Assembly: GCA_013372875.1 (NCBI GenBank)
Contig: JABXIW010000188.1
Span: forward strand, 1-16,939
Direction of reading: 5' to 3'
Source of the DNA: Gammaproteobacteria bacterium
Lineage (GTDB): Bacteria > Pseudomonadota > Gammaproteobacteria > Enterobacterales > Kangiellaceae
DNA: 16,939 nt
The number at the start of each line of letters is the position of its first letter. Within the stretch, counting starts at the first letter, position 1. This document shows positions 1-6,486 of the stretch, piece after piece. The position numbers and the translations under genes were made by a program. Below the pieces are notes generated by a model, which saw only the letters and a program-made list of their open reading frames with translations, was not told the DNA's origin and ran no database searches.

Positions 1-176
1 CTGAACAAGCTGCTTATCCGATGCCAGATGGCACCATCACTCAAGCTAAACCTGACTCCGAACGTGCATTGAAAATGGCCTGTGACGTAGGTATGGGCTC
101 GGTAACCCATGTCACCGCCACATTCGCTAATTTTGCGGTGGGACAGGTTTTATCTAAATTGGCGATACAAAACTAA
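1..176 (+). CDS. tcdA: tRNA threonylcarbamoyladenosine dehydratase, C-terminal fragment
   Basis: Partial gene; only the last 57 codons are in the window, reading from base 3 to a TAA at 174-176. TcdA is an E1-like, ATP-dependent enzyme that cyclises the t6A modification at position 37 of ANN-decoding tRNAs to ct6A in the cytoplasm. The visible part carries the typical C-terminal stretch of this family: a Pro-Asp-Gly turn (PMPDG), then MGSVTHVTATFA and a final helix (VGQVLSKLAIQN). The ATP-binding and catalytic parts lie outside the window. The call rests on recognising this C-terminal pattern, so another ThiF/MoeB-like protein is possible but less likely. Confidence 0.78.
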   Translation, partial: EQAAYPMPDGTITQAKPDSERALKMACDVGMGSVTHVTATFANFAVGQVLSKLAIQN

Positions 177-197
177 ACTTTTTCTTTGCCATTAAAA

Positions 198-212
198 CCA
201 GTATGCTACTGG
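198..212. repeat. perfect inverted repeat upstream of the S9 peptidase gene
   Basis: CCAGTA at 198-203 and TACTGG at 207-212 form a perfect 6-bp inverted repeat around a 3-base centre, between tcdA and the S9 peptidase gene. No run of T follows on the plus strand, so it is not a convincing terminator for tcdA. It could be a small operator or chance. No good -35/-10 pair was found nearby. Confidence 0.3.
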
Positions 213-242
213 CGCTAAAAAAATCACTAGGGAAATAATAGA

Positions 243-2207
243 ATGAAACATATTTTTGCTTTCTTATTATGCATATTGGCACTTAATGTTGCCGCAGCAG
301 ACAAAATACCACTAGAGCACTTTGCTCAAAAGTCCAAATTCAATAGCTTCAAAATCTCACCTGATGGTAAACACATTGCCTTTACTTTTGATGATGAAGA
401 TCAAGAAAAGCTGGCGGTTATGGAGCTTTCCACTAAAAAAATCATGACTACTTTTAGTTCTGATGGCAGTGGCCGTGAAATCGCTACCTATATTTGGGCT
501 AGTAACGAGCGAATCGTAATGCTTAACCAGAAAGTAACAGGCTGGTTAGATGGTCAAAACAAGATGCAAAAATTGGTTGCAGGCAATATTGATGGCTCAA
601 AACGAGTTGAGTTATTAGATTTTGCTATTTCTCGTTCAGGAATTCGTATTCTTTCGTCCTTACCAGACGATCCTAATCATATTTTGGTAGGTAAATATCA
701 CTATACCGATGATGGCGCTGTTAAGCTGAATAAAATGAACATATTTAACAGCAAATTTATTTATGTAAAAGATTCTCCTAAGCCAAAGGGAACTTCAAAG
801 TCAGTTATTCGAAGCATCGCTGTTGATACTAACGATGAAGCTCGCGCAGCCTTTGAGTTCGACCCAGTGGATGAAGATGATGATGAAGACAATGTATCTT
901 ATTTGCACTACAAATCGGCAGATGAATGGGAATTACTGACACTACCTAAGTTTAGAGACTCAATTCCGACAGTCGGAATTTTAGGCTTTAACAAAGCTAA
1001 TACTAAATTTTATTTTGTTTCAAACCACGACCTAGATCATGATGGCGTAACAGGTGTTTTTGAATTTGACTTGCAAAGTAAAAAATCAAAGTTCCTATTT
1101 AGGCATCCAGATGTGGATATTGCCGGTGGTGTTTATGGTCCAGATGGAGAACTGATTGCAGCAGCTTATCAGGCTGGTTATACCGATTATTTTTATATCA
1201 ATGAACCAACTAATGAAAAAGAAATAGGATTTCACAAATCTTTGAGAGCGAGCTTTAAAGCAGAAGACTTTAGTATCAGTTCATATTCGGAAGACGGTTC
1301 TTTGGCTACTTTGCGTGTAGCGAGCGATAGAAATCCTGGCGATTATTATATCTTTGATAAAAATAAGAACTCGGCAACTTATGTGGGCAGCTCAATGCTT
1401 GATATTAAGCCTAATCAAATGGCTTCGGTTGAGCCTTTTATTTTTACTGCTAGAGACGGTTTAAAAATGTATGGTCTTATGACGATACCTAAGGGCAAGC
1501 AATTAAAAGATCTGCCATTAGTTATCTATCCACATGGTGGTCCTTATGGCGTTAGAGATAATTGGCGTTGGGATAGACGAGCGCAAATGTTAGCTAATAA
1601 TGGCTATTTAGTGATACAACTGGACTTCAGAGGCTCTGGTGGTTACGGCAAAGATTTTAGGGAAAAAGGTAAAGGTGAGTGGGGCGCAAAGATGCAGGAT
1701 GACCTCACGGATGTTACTAAATGGGCAATTAACGAAGGTTATGCTGATAAAGATCGTGTCTGTATCCATGGTGTAAGCTATGGTGGCTATGCTTCAATGC
1801 AAGCTGTTGTTAAAGAGCCGGATTTATATAAGTGTTCTATTCCAGATGCAGGTCCTTATGAGCTTAGACTGCAATGGGATGAGGCTGATAGTTTCCGCTA
1901 TAATAGAGCCGCTGGAGAACGTTATTTGAAATGGATGCTTGGCGATAATGACGCTTTGCGTATTAAAGAGCGCTCACCTGCCTACCATATTGATAAACTT
2001 AAAGCTGCGTTATTTATTGTGCATGGTTCTGAAGATGTTCGTGTGCCTATCGAGAACGCTTATTTCTTAGAAGAGAAACTTAAAAAAGCTGGTAAGCCTT
2101 ATATTAAGATGTATAAGAAAGACGGACATGGCTTCCAGAAGGTTGAGTACCGTGTTGAGTTATACGAAAAAATGCTTGAATTTTTAGAACAAAATATTGG
2201 TAAATAA
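243..2207 (+). CDS. exported S9 family peptidase (prolyl oligopeptidase / DPP-IV-like)
   Basis: Serine peptidase of the prolyl oligopeptidase family, probably periplasmic, cleaving short peptides. The 654-residue protein starts with a signal peptide (about residues 1-19, LALNVAAA then D), followed by a variable beta-propeller-type region (about 25-390) with an acidic patch (DPVDEDDDED). A C-terminal alpha/beta-hydrolase domain (about 400-654) carries the catalytic triad: Ser512 in GVSYGGYA, Asp598 in HGSEDVRVP and His629 in KDGHGF. The HGGP oxyanion motif and the DFRGSGGYG motif are also present. A GGGA-type ribosome binding site (230-233) sits 9 bases before the ATG. It is a single-gene unit closed by a strong terminator. 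Exact substrate specificity (dipeptidyl, acylaminoacyl or oligopeptidase) cannot be read from the sequence. Confidence 0.93.
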   Translation: MKHIFAFLLCILALNVAAADKIPLEHFAQKSKFNSFKISPDGKHIAFTFDDEDQEKLAVMELSTKKIMTTFSSDGSGREIATYIWASNERIVMLNQKVTGWLDGQNKMQKLVAGNIDGSKRVELLDFAISRSGIRILSSLPDDPNHILVGKYHYTDDGAVKLNKMNIFNSKFIYVKDSPKPKGTSKSVIRSIAVDTNDEARAAFEFDPVDEDDDEDNVSYLHYKSADEWELLTLPKFRDSIPTVGILGFNKANTKFYFVSNHDLDHDGVTGVFEFDLQSKKSKFLFRHPDVDIAGGVYGPDGELIAAAYQAGYTDYFYINEPTNEKEIGFHKSLRASFKAEDFSISSYSEDGSLATLRVASDRNPGDYYIFDKNKNSATYVGSSMLDIKPNQMASVEPFIFTARDGLKMYGLMTIPKGKQLKDLPLVIYPHGGPYGVRDNWRWDRRAQMLANNGYLVIQLDFRGSGGYGKDFREKGKGEWGAKMQDDLTDVTKWAINEGYADKDRVCIHGVSYGGYASMQAVVKEPDLYKCSIPDAGPYELRLQWDEADSFRYNRAAGERYLKWMLGDNDALRIKERSPAYHIDKLKAALFIVHGSEDVRVPIENAYFLEEKLKKAGKPYIKMYKKDGHGFQKVEYRVELYEKMLEFLEQNIGK

Positions 2208-2208
2208 C

Positions 2209-2235
2209 AAAAAAGCTGCTTCGGCAGCTTTTTTT
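2209..2235 (+). terminator. intrinsic terminator after the S9 peptidase gene
   Basis: The arms GCTGC (2215-2219) and GCAGC (2224-2228) close over a TTCG tetraloop, extended by A/T pairs, and are followed by a run of seven T (2229-2235). It starts two bases after the peptidase stop codon, as expected for its transcript end. The upstream A run would also allow some activity in reverse. Confidence 0.9.
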
Positions 2236-2306
2236 ATGCCAAGTGGTAGCATTTAATTGTAACCATTAGCGAGTAACATAGGTCGTATCTAATAATTAAA
2301 CTAGAA

Positions 2307-2837
2307 ATGTGGTTTATTATGAAAAGATGGATAACTGCTTGTACAGCAGCTTTTATAGCTTTGGGTTCAACAATTGGGCTTTCCGATAGTTCAGTAAGCT
2401 GGAAAGGTTCTGATGATTATACTGATATTGATTCGGCGGAAGAGCCTCGGAAGAAGTTTGAGCAAAGAACTTTTGCTAGTTTTGAAAAGCATTTTGAAAA
2501 GTTAAGCCAGTCGTTACCAAAAGGGCAAAAACTCTGGGTAAAGGTGACAGATGTAGATTTAGCTGGACGAGTGCTACCTGGACTTTCTTATGGTGGGCAA
2601 ACCGCTAGAGAATACCGTATTGTTGAGGACCATTATTTTCCTACAATGAAATTCAGTTACCATCTGTCCGATGAAACTGGAAAAGTAATACAATCTGGGG
2701 ATGCTGAGTTAAAAGATATAGCTTTTCAAGATCGCATAGTTCCAAGAGGTGCGAAAAGAGACCCATTGAATTATGAGAAGAATATGATAACCAAGTGGTT
2801 TAAAAAAACTTTTCCCCAACAAGTGGCGAAAAAGTGA
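2307..2837 (+). CDS. exported DUF3016 family protein
   Basis: Small exported protein of unknown function whose sequence matches the DUF3016 pattern: WKGSDDYTDID near the mature N-terminus, a long charged helix with KHFEKLSQSLPKGQKLWVKVTDVDLAG, then a REYRIVEDHYFPTMKFSY segment and a closing KKTF near the C-terminus. The ATG at 2307 adds four residues (MWFI); an in-frame ATG at 2319 gives a cleaner signal peptide (MKRWITACTAAFIALGSTIGLS). Neither start has a good ribosome binding site, so the start is uncertain. The mature protein is about 150 residues, likely periplasmic. The gene stands alone between two terminators. Function not known. Confidence 0.8.
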   Translation: MWFIMKRWITACTAAFIALGSTIGLSDSSVSWKGSDDYTDIDSAEEPRKKFEQRTFASFEKHFEKLSQSLPKGQKLWVKVTDVDLAGRVLPGLSYGGQTAREYRIVEDHYFPTMKFSYHLSDETGKVIQSGDAELKDIAFQDRIVPRGAKRDPLNYEKNMITKWFKKTFPQQVAKK

Positions 2838-2860
2838 GATAAGGATATCCTGACAACCGG

Positions 2861-2885
2861 AAAGGGGCGTAAAGCCCCTTTTTTA
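2861..2885 (+). terminator. intrinsic terminator after the DUF3016 gene
   Basis: The arms AAGGGGC and GCCCCTT enclose a short GTAAA-type loop and end in a run of T (2879-2884), about 25 bases after the DUF3016 stop. It is a typical rho-independent terminator on the plus strand and separates this gene from the ssrA terminator that follows. Confidence 0.88.
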
Positions 2886-2893
2886 TGCGCATT

Positions 2894-2920
2894 AAAAAAA
2901 AGACGCTTGAAAGCGTCTTT
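2894..2920 (-). terminator. intrinsic terminator of ssrA
   Basis: On the minus strand, a perfect palindrome (AAAGACGCTT at 2920-2911 pairing with AAGCGTCTTT at 2908-2899) is followed by a T run (complement of the A run 2894-2901). It lies 12 bases beyond the CCA end of the tmRNA, so it ends the precursor transcript, leaving a short 3' trailer for exonuclease trimming. Confidence 0.88.
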
Positions 2921-2931
2921 AAATATTTACT

Positions 2932-3280
2932 TGGTGGAGGCGGCGGGAATTGAACCCGCGTCCGCAAATCCTCTGCTCAAGGCTCTACATGCTTAGTTCC
3001 ATCGTTAATTTAATCTAACTCGAGCCGATGGGCAGGCTTAGTCAGACGGTCTCGAGGATATTTTCACAGTTGGCTGCCGAGCACAGTTACCTGCAAGTCC
3101 CTGTAATGACTGTCGAGTTCCTACCAAGGACGCTCAGAGTCGACAGTTAGCCGATTAAGCGGCTAAAGCGTAGTTGTCTTCGTTTGCAACTATAGTTTTT
3201 AGCTTTGATTTTACGAGATTCGCTAACATCTCGACATGCACCTAGAGGTTCGTAACCCACGTCGAAGCCAAGTCGCCCCC
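2932..3280 (-). ncRNA. ssrA: transfer-messenger RNA (tmRNA)
   Basis: One-piece tmRNA of 349 bases that, with SmpB, rescues ribosomes stalled on mRNAs lacking a stop codon and tags the unfinished protein for proteolysis. The tRNA-like ends are clear: the 5' end GGGGGCG (3280-3274) pairs with CGCCTCC before the encoded ACCA (ending at 2932), and the T arm GGGTTCAATTCCC is present with an alanine-tRNA-like acceptor end. The tag reading frame runs from 3187 down to a TAA at 3157-3155 and encodes ANEDNYALAA; E. coli has ANDENYALAA. The stem-loop GCCGCTTAATCGGC lies over the stop. The smpB gene lies on the same strand about 4.3 kb upstream. Confidence 0.97.
3155..3187 (-). other. tmRNA tag-peptide reading frame (ANEDNYALAA, stop)
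   Basis: Eleven codons inside ssrA: GCA resume codon, nine further sense codons and TAA. The encoded peptide ends in Leu-Ala-Ala, the signal recognised by ClpXP/ClpAP. Glu and Asp at tag positions 3 and 4 are swapped relative to E. coli (AN-ED-NYALAA against AN-DE-NYALAA), leaving the SspB- and ClpA-contact region chemically similar. Confidence 0.93.
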
Positions 3281-3291
3281 AGAATTTTCGA

Positions 3292-3319
3292 ATTATAGGC
3301 TATATGGTTGCCATAGCAA
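3292..3319 (-). promoter_or_regulatory. predicted sigma70 promoter of ssrA
   Basis: On the minus strand, a perfect -10 box TATAAT (3297-3292) lies 16 bases after a -35-like TTGCTA (3319-3314, 4 of 6 consensus bases). The -10 is 11 bases before the mature tmRNA 5' end, which suggests a short 5' leader removed by RNase P. The spacer contains an inverted repeat TATGG-TTG-CCATA (3303-3315 on the plus strand) that could bind a regulator. Confidence 0.65.
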
Positions 3320-3377
3320 GTGATTTCAAGGAATTGCTTCGAACTTCTTAATTTCAATTTGTGGTTTAGTTAACATT

Positions 3378-3383
3378 TATAAT
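3378..3383 (+). promoter_or_regulatory. candidate -10 box for the phosphatase-FHA-kinase operon
   Basis: TATAAT matches the -10 consensus exactly, 38 bases before the phosphatase start codon, in the 141-base stretch shared with the divergent ssrA promoter. No convincing -35 box sits 16-18 bases upstream, so either an activator is needed or this AT-rich match is fortuitous. Confidence 0.35.
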
Positions 3384-3421
3384 AATTTCAAGCAGTTAAA
3401 CTTCAATTTCTAGGAGGTTTA

Positions 3422-4222
3422 ATGTCAGAAATAATCCAATCTAAATTAAATTTTGCCATGATGTCTCATCAGGGTATTGAGCGCCAGACCAATGATGACA
3501 AGGTGTTTGCTTCGGCTGAATTGGGCCTGTGGATCTTGTCCGATGGTGTTGGTGGCTTGGCGCAAGGCGAGCAGGCTAGTCAGTTCGTGGTGGATGAGAT
3601 CAATAAGTCGATTGGCTTGGGGCGAAATTTGAAAACGGCGGTGCATTCGGCGCACTCGGTTATCAAGGCGTACAACCGCCATGAAACTGAAGATCGCGGT
3701 GCGACTGTGGTTACTTTGCTTAGTAAAAATGATCATTATGAGATTGCTTGGGTTGGTGATAGTCGGGCTTATCTATGGAACTCTGTGAGCTCTACATTAA
3801 CGCAGTTAACCGAAGACCATACTTTGGTTCAAAAGCTAATCAACGCTGGTTTATTAGATGCCAAGGAGGCCAAAGAACACCCTAAGCGCCACGTTATCAC
3901 CCAGTGTTTAGGGATAGAAGATCAGCATCAGTTGGATATTGGTTTGCTTGAGCGCGAATGGCAATATGGAGACTCGGTGTTAATCGTCAGCGACGGCCTG
4001 TATGAAGAGGTTGAAGAGGCGGCTATTATTCAGTGTTTAAGTCAATCTCGTGATAACCAAGCGAAAGTTGAAAAAATGATAGAAATGGCATGTGAGAATG
4101 GGGGAAAGGACAACCTATCTTTAATTCTAATCGATTCACCTGTATTACAACCGAAAAAGCAAAAGAAAGGTGATTTTATGAGCCAATTGAATGATTGGTT
4201 GCAGAAATTTAAGAAGGGCTAA
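3422..4222 (+). CDS. PP2C-family Ser/Thr protein phosphatase
   Basis: Metal-dependent (Mn/Mg) protein phosphatase that should remove phosphate from Ser/Thr residues, most likely those modified by the kinase two genes downstream. The 266-residue protein shows the PP2C metal-binding motifs in order: NDD (24-26), SDGVGG (40-45, Asp41), GDSRAYL (112-118), VSDGLYEEV (189-197, Asp191) and GGKDNLS (227-233, Asp230). A strong AGGAGG site (3412-3417) precedes the ATG by 4 bases. After the catalytic domain, residues 240-266 form an odd tail: a lysine-rich segment (KKQKK) then FMSQLNDWLQKFKKG, predicted here to be an amphipathic helix that may touch the membrane. The gene is first of a three-gene operon and ends 3 bases before the FHA gene. 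Confidence 0.93.
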   Translation: MSEIIQSKLNFAMMSHQGIERQTNDDKVFASAELGLWILSDGVGGLAQGEQASQFVVDEINKSIGLGRNLKTAVHSAHSVIKAYNRHETEDRGATVVTLLSKNDHYEIAWVGDSRAYLWNSVSSTLTQLTEDHTLVQKLINAGLLDAKEAKEHPKRHVITQCLGIEDQHQLDIGLLEREWQYGDSVLIVSDGLYEEVEEAAIIQCLSQSRDNQAKVEKMIEMACENGGKDNLSLILIDSPVLQPKKQKKGDFMSQLNDWLQKFKKG

Positions 4223-4225
4223 ATT

Positions 4226-4768
4226 ATGAGTAATGAGCAAGATAAGAAAAAGACCAGTGAGTATCGTGAAGACAAAGCGGGCCCGCAAGGTACTTTAGTT
4301 TTCGACTCGAAAAAAGTTGATCAAATGATCGCCGAAGAAATTCAGCGTCAAGAAGATGACGGTACAAAAGTGGCTGCTTTGGTTGCTACCACAAAGCCAC
4401 ATATTGGCGAACAATTTATTTTAACCGAAGGAAAAAATATTATTGGTCGCGGTAAAGGCAACAGCGTGACTATCTATGATCCAGCAGCTTCGGCAACTCA
4501 TGCTCAGATCACATACCAAGGTGGCAAGTGGAAAATTTTAAATTTACTTTCATCAAATGGCACTATTGTTAATGGTGAAAAAATTACCGATCGGGTTTTA
4601 TCCTTCGGTGACAGAATCCAAGTTGGTCATACTGAATTTTTGTTCACACTAGTTGATGAGTCAGAAGCCCTTGATGTTGCGGAAAAAGCACCTATTAATT
4701 GGTTTGCATTTACCACCGCTGCGGTTGCTATTATAGCGATTATCATCGTTCTTTTATTACTGCTATAG
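4226..4768 (+). CDS. FHA-domain protein with C-terminal membrane anchor
   Basis: Phosphothreonine-binding adaptor of 180 residues. The forkhead-associated domain occupies about residues 60-145 and keeps the key residues Gly74-Arg75, Ser89-x-x-His92, Asn111-Gly112 and Asn116-Gly117. The N-terminal 55 residues are charged and carry Gly-Thr23-Leu-Val-Phe, which could be a phosphorylation site, as in other FHA proteins phosphorylated near their N-terminus. Residues 158-180 are almost wholly hydrophobic and run to the C-terminus, so the protein is probably tail-anchored in the inner membrane with the FHA domain in the cytoplasm. A GAAGGG binding site (4213-4218) lies inside the last codons of the phosphatase gene. 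One base separates its stop from the kinase start. No enzymatic motif is seen. Confidence 0.9.
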   Translation: MSNEQDKKKTSEYREDKAGPQGTLVFDSKKVDQMIAEEIQRQEDDGTKVAALVATTKPHIGEQFILTEGKNIIGRGKGNSVTIYDPAASATHAQITYQGGKWKILNLLSSNGTIVNGEKITDRVLSFGDRIQVGHTEFLFTLVDESEALDVAEKAPINWFAFTTAAVAIIAIIIVLLLLL

Positions 4769-4769
4769 C

Positions 4770-6476
4770 ATGACCGAAAGCACTTTTATTGGTCGCTACA
4801 AGATCCTAGAGGAGCTTGGACGCGGTGCCATGTCGGTAGTTTATCGTGCAGAAGATCCCGATATTGGTCGTCAATTGGCGATCAAACTATTAAAGCATGA
4901 CTTGATTGAGCAAGACGAATACCGAGAGCTATTTGTAAGCGAAGCAAAATCTGCTGGCCGTTTGAGCCATCCATCCATCGTAACCATTTATGACACAGGG
5001 ATCTGGAATGGGCGTCCTTTTATCGCGATGGAGTTGCTAGAAGGTACGACATTAGAGGAATATTTGTACCTTAATGATGCTTTGAGCTTAGATGATTTGA
5101 TTCGAATGGCGAAGAAGCTCTCGCAAGCCCTTGAATATGCACATCGTCAAGGTGTTATCCATAGAGATTTAAAGCCTGAAAATATCTTTGTAGTAGAACA
5201 AGGCAAGAATTTTAAGATCACCGATTTTGGTATCGCCAAAATTGAAAGTGATTATTTACAGGGGCAGCTTGGACAAGATGATGAGGCTGCTGAGCGTGAT
5301 GACAGAATTATGGGTACGCCCGCCTATATGTCCCCTGAACAAATTTCGGGGCATGGCATTGACGCTAAAACGGACTTTTATTCGCTTGGTGTAATTCTGT
5401 ATCAAGCATCGAAAGGTGAACTACCTTTTAAAGCCATAAATCATGCTGCTATGCTGCAAGCTGTTTTGCAGCAAAATCCTGAGCCATTAAATATGAACTC
5501 CGAATCAGGAGCTATATGGCAAAGTATTGTTTTTCGGCTGCTGCAGAAAAATCCTGATTTGCGTTATGAGTCCGCGCAAATTTTGATTGATGAACTGGAA
5601 AAACTGGAAAAGGAACATCAAGAAAACATTAAGGGCTTAGCCGAGTTTAAATTCGTTTCTATGAGCGCGCGTTGGGCCATGGGCTTATCGGCGTTTGTAT
5701 TCTTAGTCATGATTGTAGGAATGATTTGGGTCAATAAGCGACAAACTGATCTGATGAATCAGCTCATGTTTGATTATGGTTTTTCCATCAGTCAAATTAT
5801 AGCCAGCGAAACTGCAGAACCCTTGTTGCTAGAAGAATCATTGTCTTTGCAATCAATTACCGAAACTATTGCAGAAAACCAGCAAATTTTGCACTTGAGT
5901 ATTCGTGATAAAAATCAGCTTATAGCCAGTAGCAGTCAAAAAACGGATGTTGGTCAGCCTTTTGTCGAAAGTGAAGTCTGGCAACCAATTTCAGACTCTG
6001 CAAAAGGTGCAATTTATTATGATGAGTCGAGTTTTGCTGAAGCGGCATATTATTTTGACAGCCCAATTATTTACCAACAAAAAGAAGTGGGCAGGGTCAA
6101 TGTGGCCATTAGTCGCACTAATTTGCAACAGGCAACTAACTCCTCACTGCTCACTATGGTAATTTGGATGTTATTGATCTTATTGGTTGTATTTTCTGGG
6201 GTGTACTGGCTTACCAAAAAGTTTGCCAAGCGAGTCAATATCAGCCGTCAAAAGATACACGACATTCGACTTTACGGTGAAGCCGAGCCGATTTCGATCA
6301 GTATGCATGATGAACTGGGACGAATGGAGCAGGAGATCAATCGACTCTCACATAAGATTGCAGGCTTGACTCGAACTCAGAAGATTACCTTGGTCGATGT
6401 AAATGCTGAATTAGCAGCTGAGCTGGAAAATGCTCAAGAAGTCGATAAGACTATTGTGATCTCGCCAAACAAATAG
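4770..6476 (+). CDS. transmembrane Ser/Thr protein kinase with extracytoplasmic sensor and HAMP-like segment
   Basis: Hanks-type kinase of 568 residues. The N-terminal catalytic domain (about 10-285) has the Gly-rich loop GRGAMSVVY (17-25), Lys39 in AIK, Glu58 in helix C, HRDLKPEN (131-138), DFG (152-154) and GTPAYMSPE (182-190), so it should be active. Membrane segment 1 (about 302-321) is followed by about 135 extracytoplasmic residues without a recognised domain. Membrane segment 2 (about 459-482) leads to a HAMP-like region ending DELGRMEQEINRL and a short tail with DKTIVIS. The activation loop has an acidic insert (DDEAAERDD, 170-178). The ATG follows the FHA stop by one base and has no ribosome binding site, so translation is probably coupled. 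The neighbouring phosphatase and FHA protein are the expected partners. The stop converges on the LysM gene. Confidence 0.93.
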   Translation: MTESTFIGRYKILEELGRGAMSVVYRAEDPDIGRQLAIKLLKHDLIEQDEYRELFVSEAKSAGRLSHPSIVTIYDTGIWNGRPFIAMELLEGTTLEEYLYLNDALSLDDLIRMAKKLSQALEYAHRQGVIHRDLKPENIFVVEQGKNFKITDFGIAKIESDYLQGQLGQDDEAAERDDRIMGTPAYMSPEQISGHGIDAKTDFYSLGVILYQASKGELPFKAINHAAMLQAVLQQNPEPLNMNSESGAIWQSIVFRLLQKNPDLRYESAQILIDELEKLEKEHQENIKGLAEFKFVSMSARWAMGLSAFVFLVMIVGMIWVNKRQTDLMNQLMFDYGFSISQIIASETAEPLLLEESLSLQSITETIAENQQILHLSIRDKNQLIASSSQKTDVGQPFVESEVWQPISDSAKGAIYYDESSFAEAAYYFDSPIIYQQKEVGRVNVAISRTNLQQATNSSLLTMVIWMLLILLVVFSGVYWLTKKFAKRVNISRQKIHDIRLYGEAEPISISMHDELGRMEQEINRLSHKIAGLTRTQKITLVDVNAELAAELENAQEVDKTIVISPNK

Positions 6477-6486
6477 TCAAAGCCAA

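Noticed and set aside
2932..3000. A separate alanine tRNA gene
   Set aside because: The T arm and CCA end belong to the tRNA-like domain of ssrA; no anticodon arm exists, and the 5' half of the acceptor stem is at 3274-3280.
5947..6369. Small open frames inside the kinase gene
   Set aside because: They run in another frame of a well-supported coding region and show no domain, signal or start site of their own.
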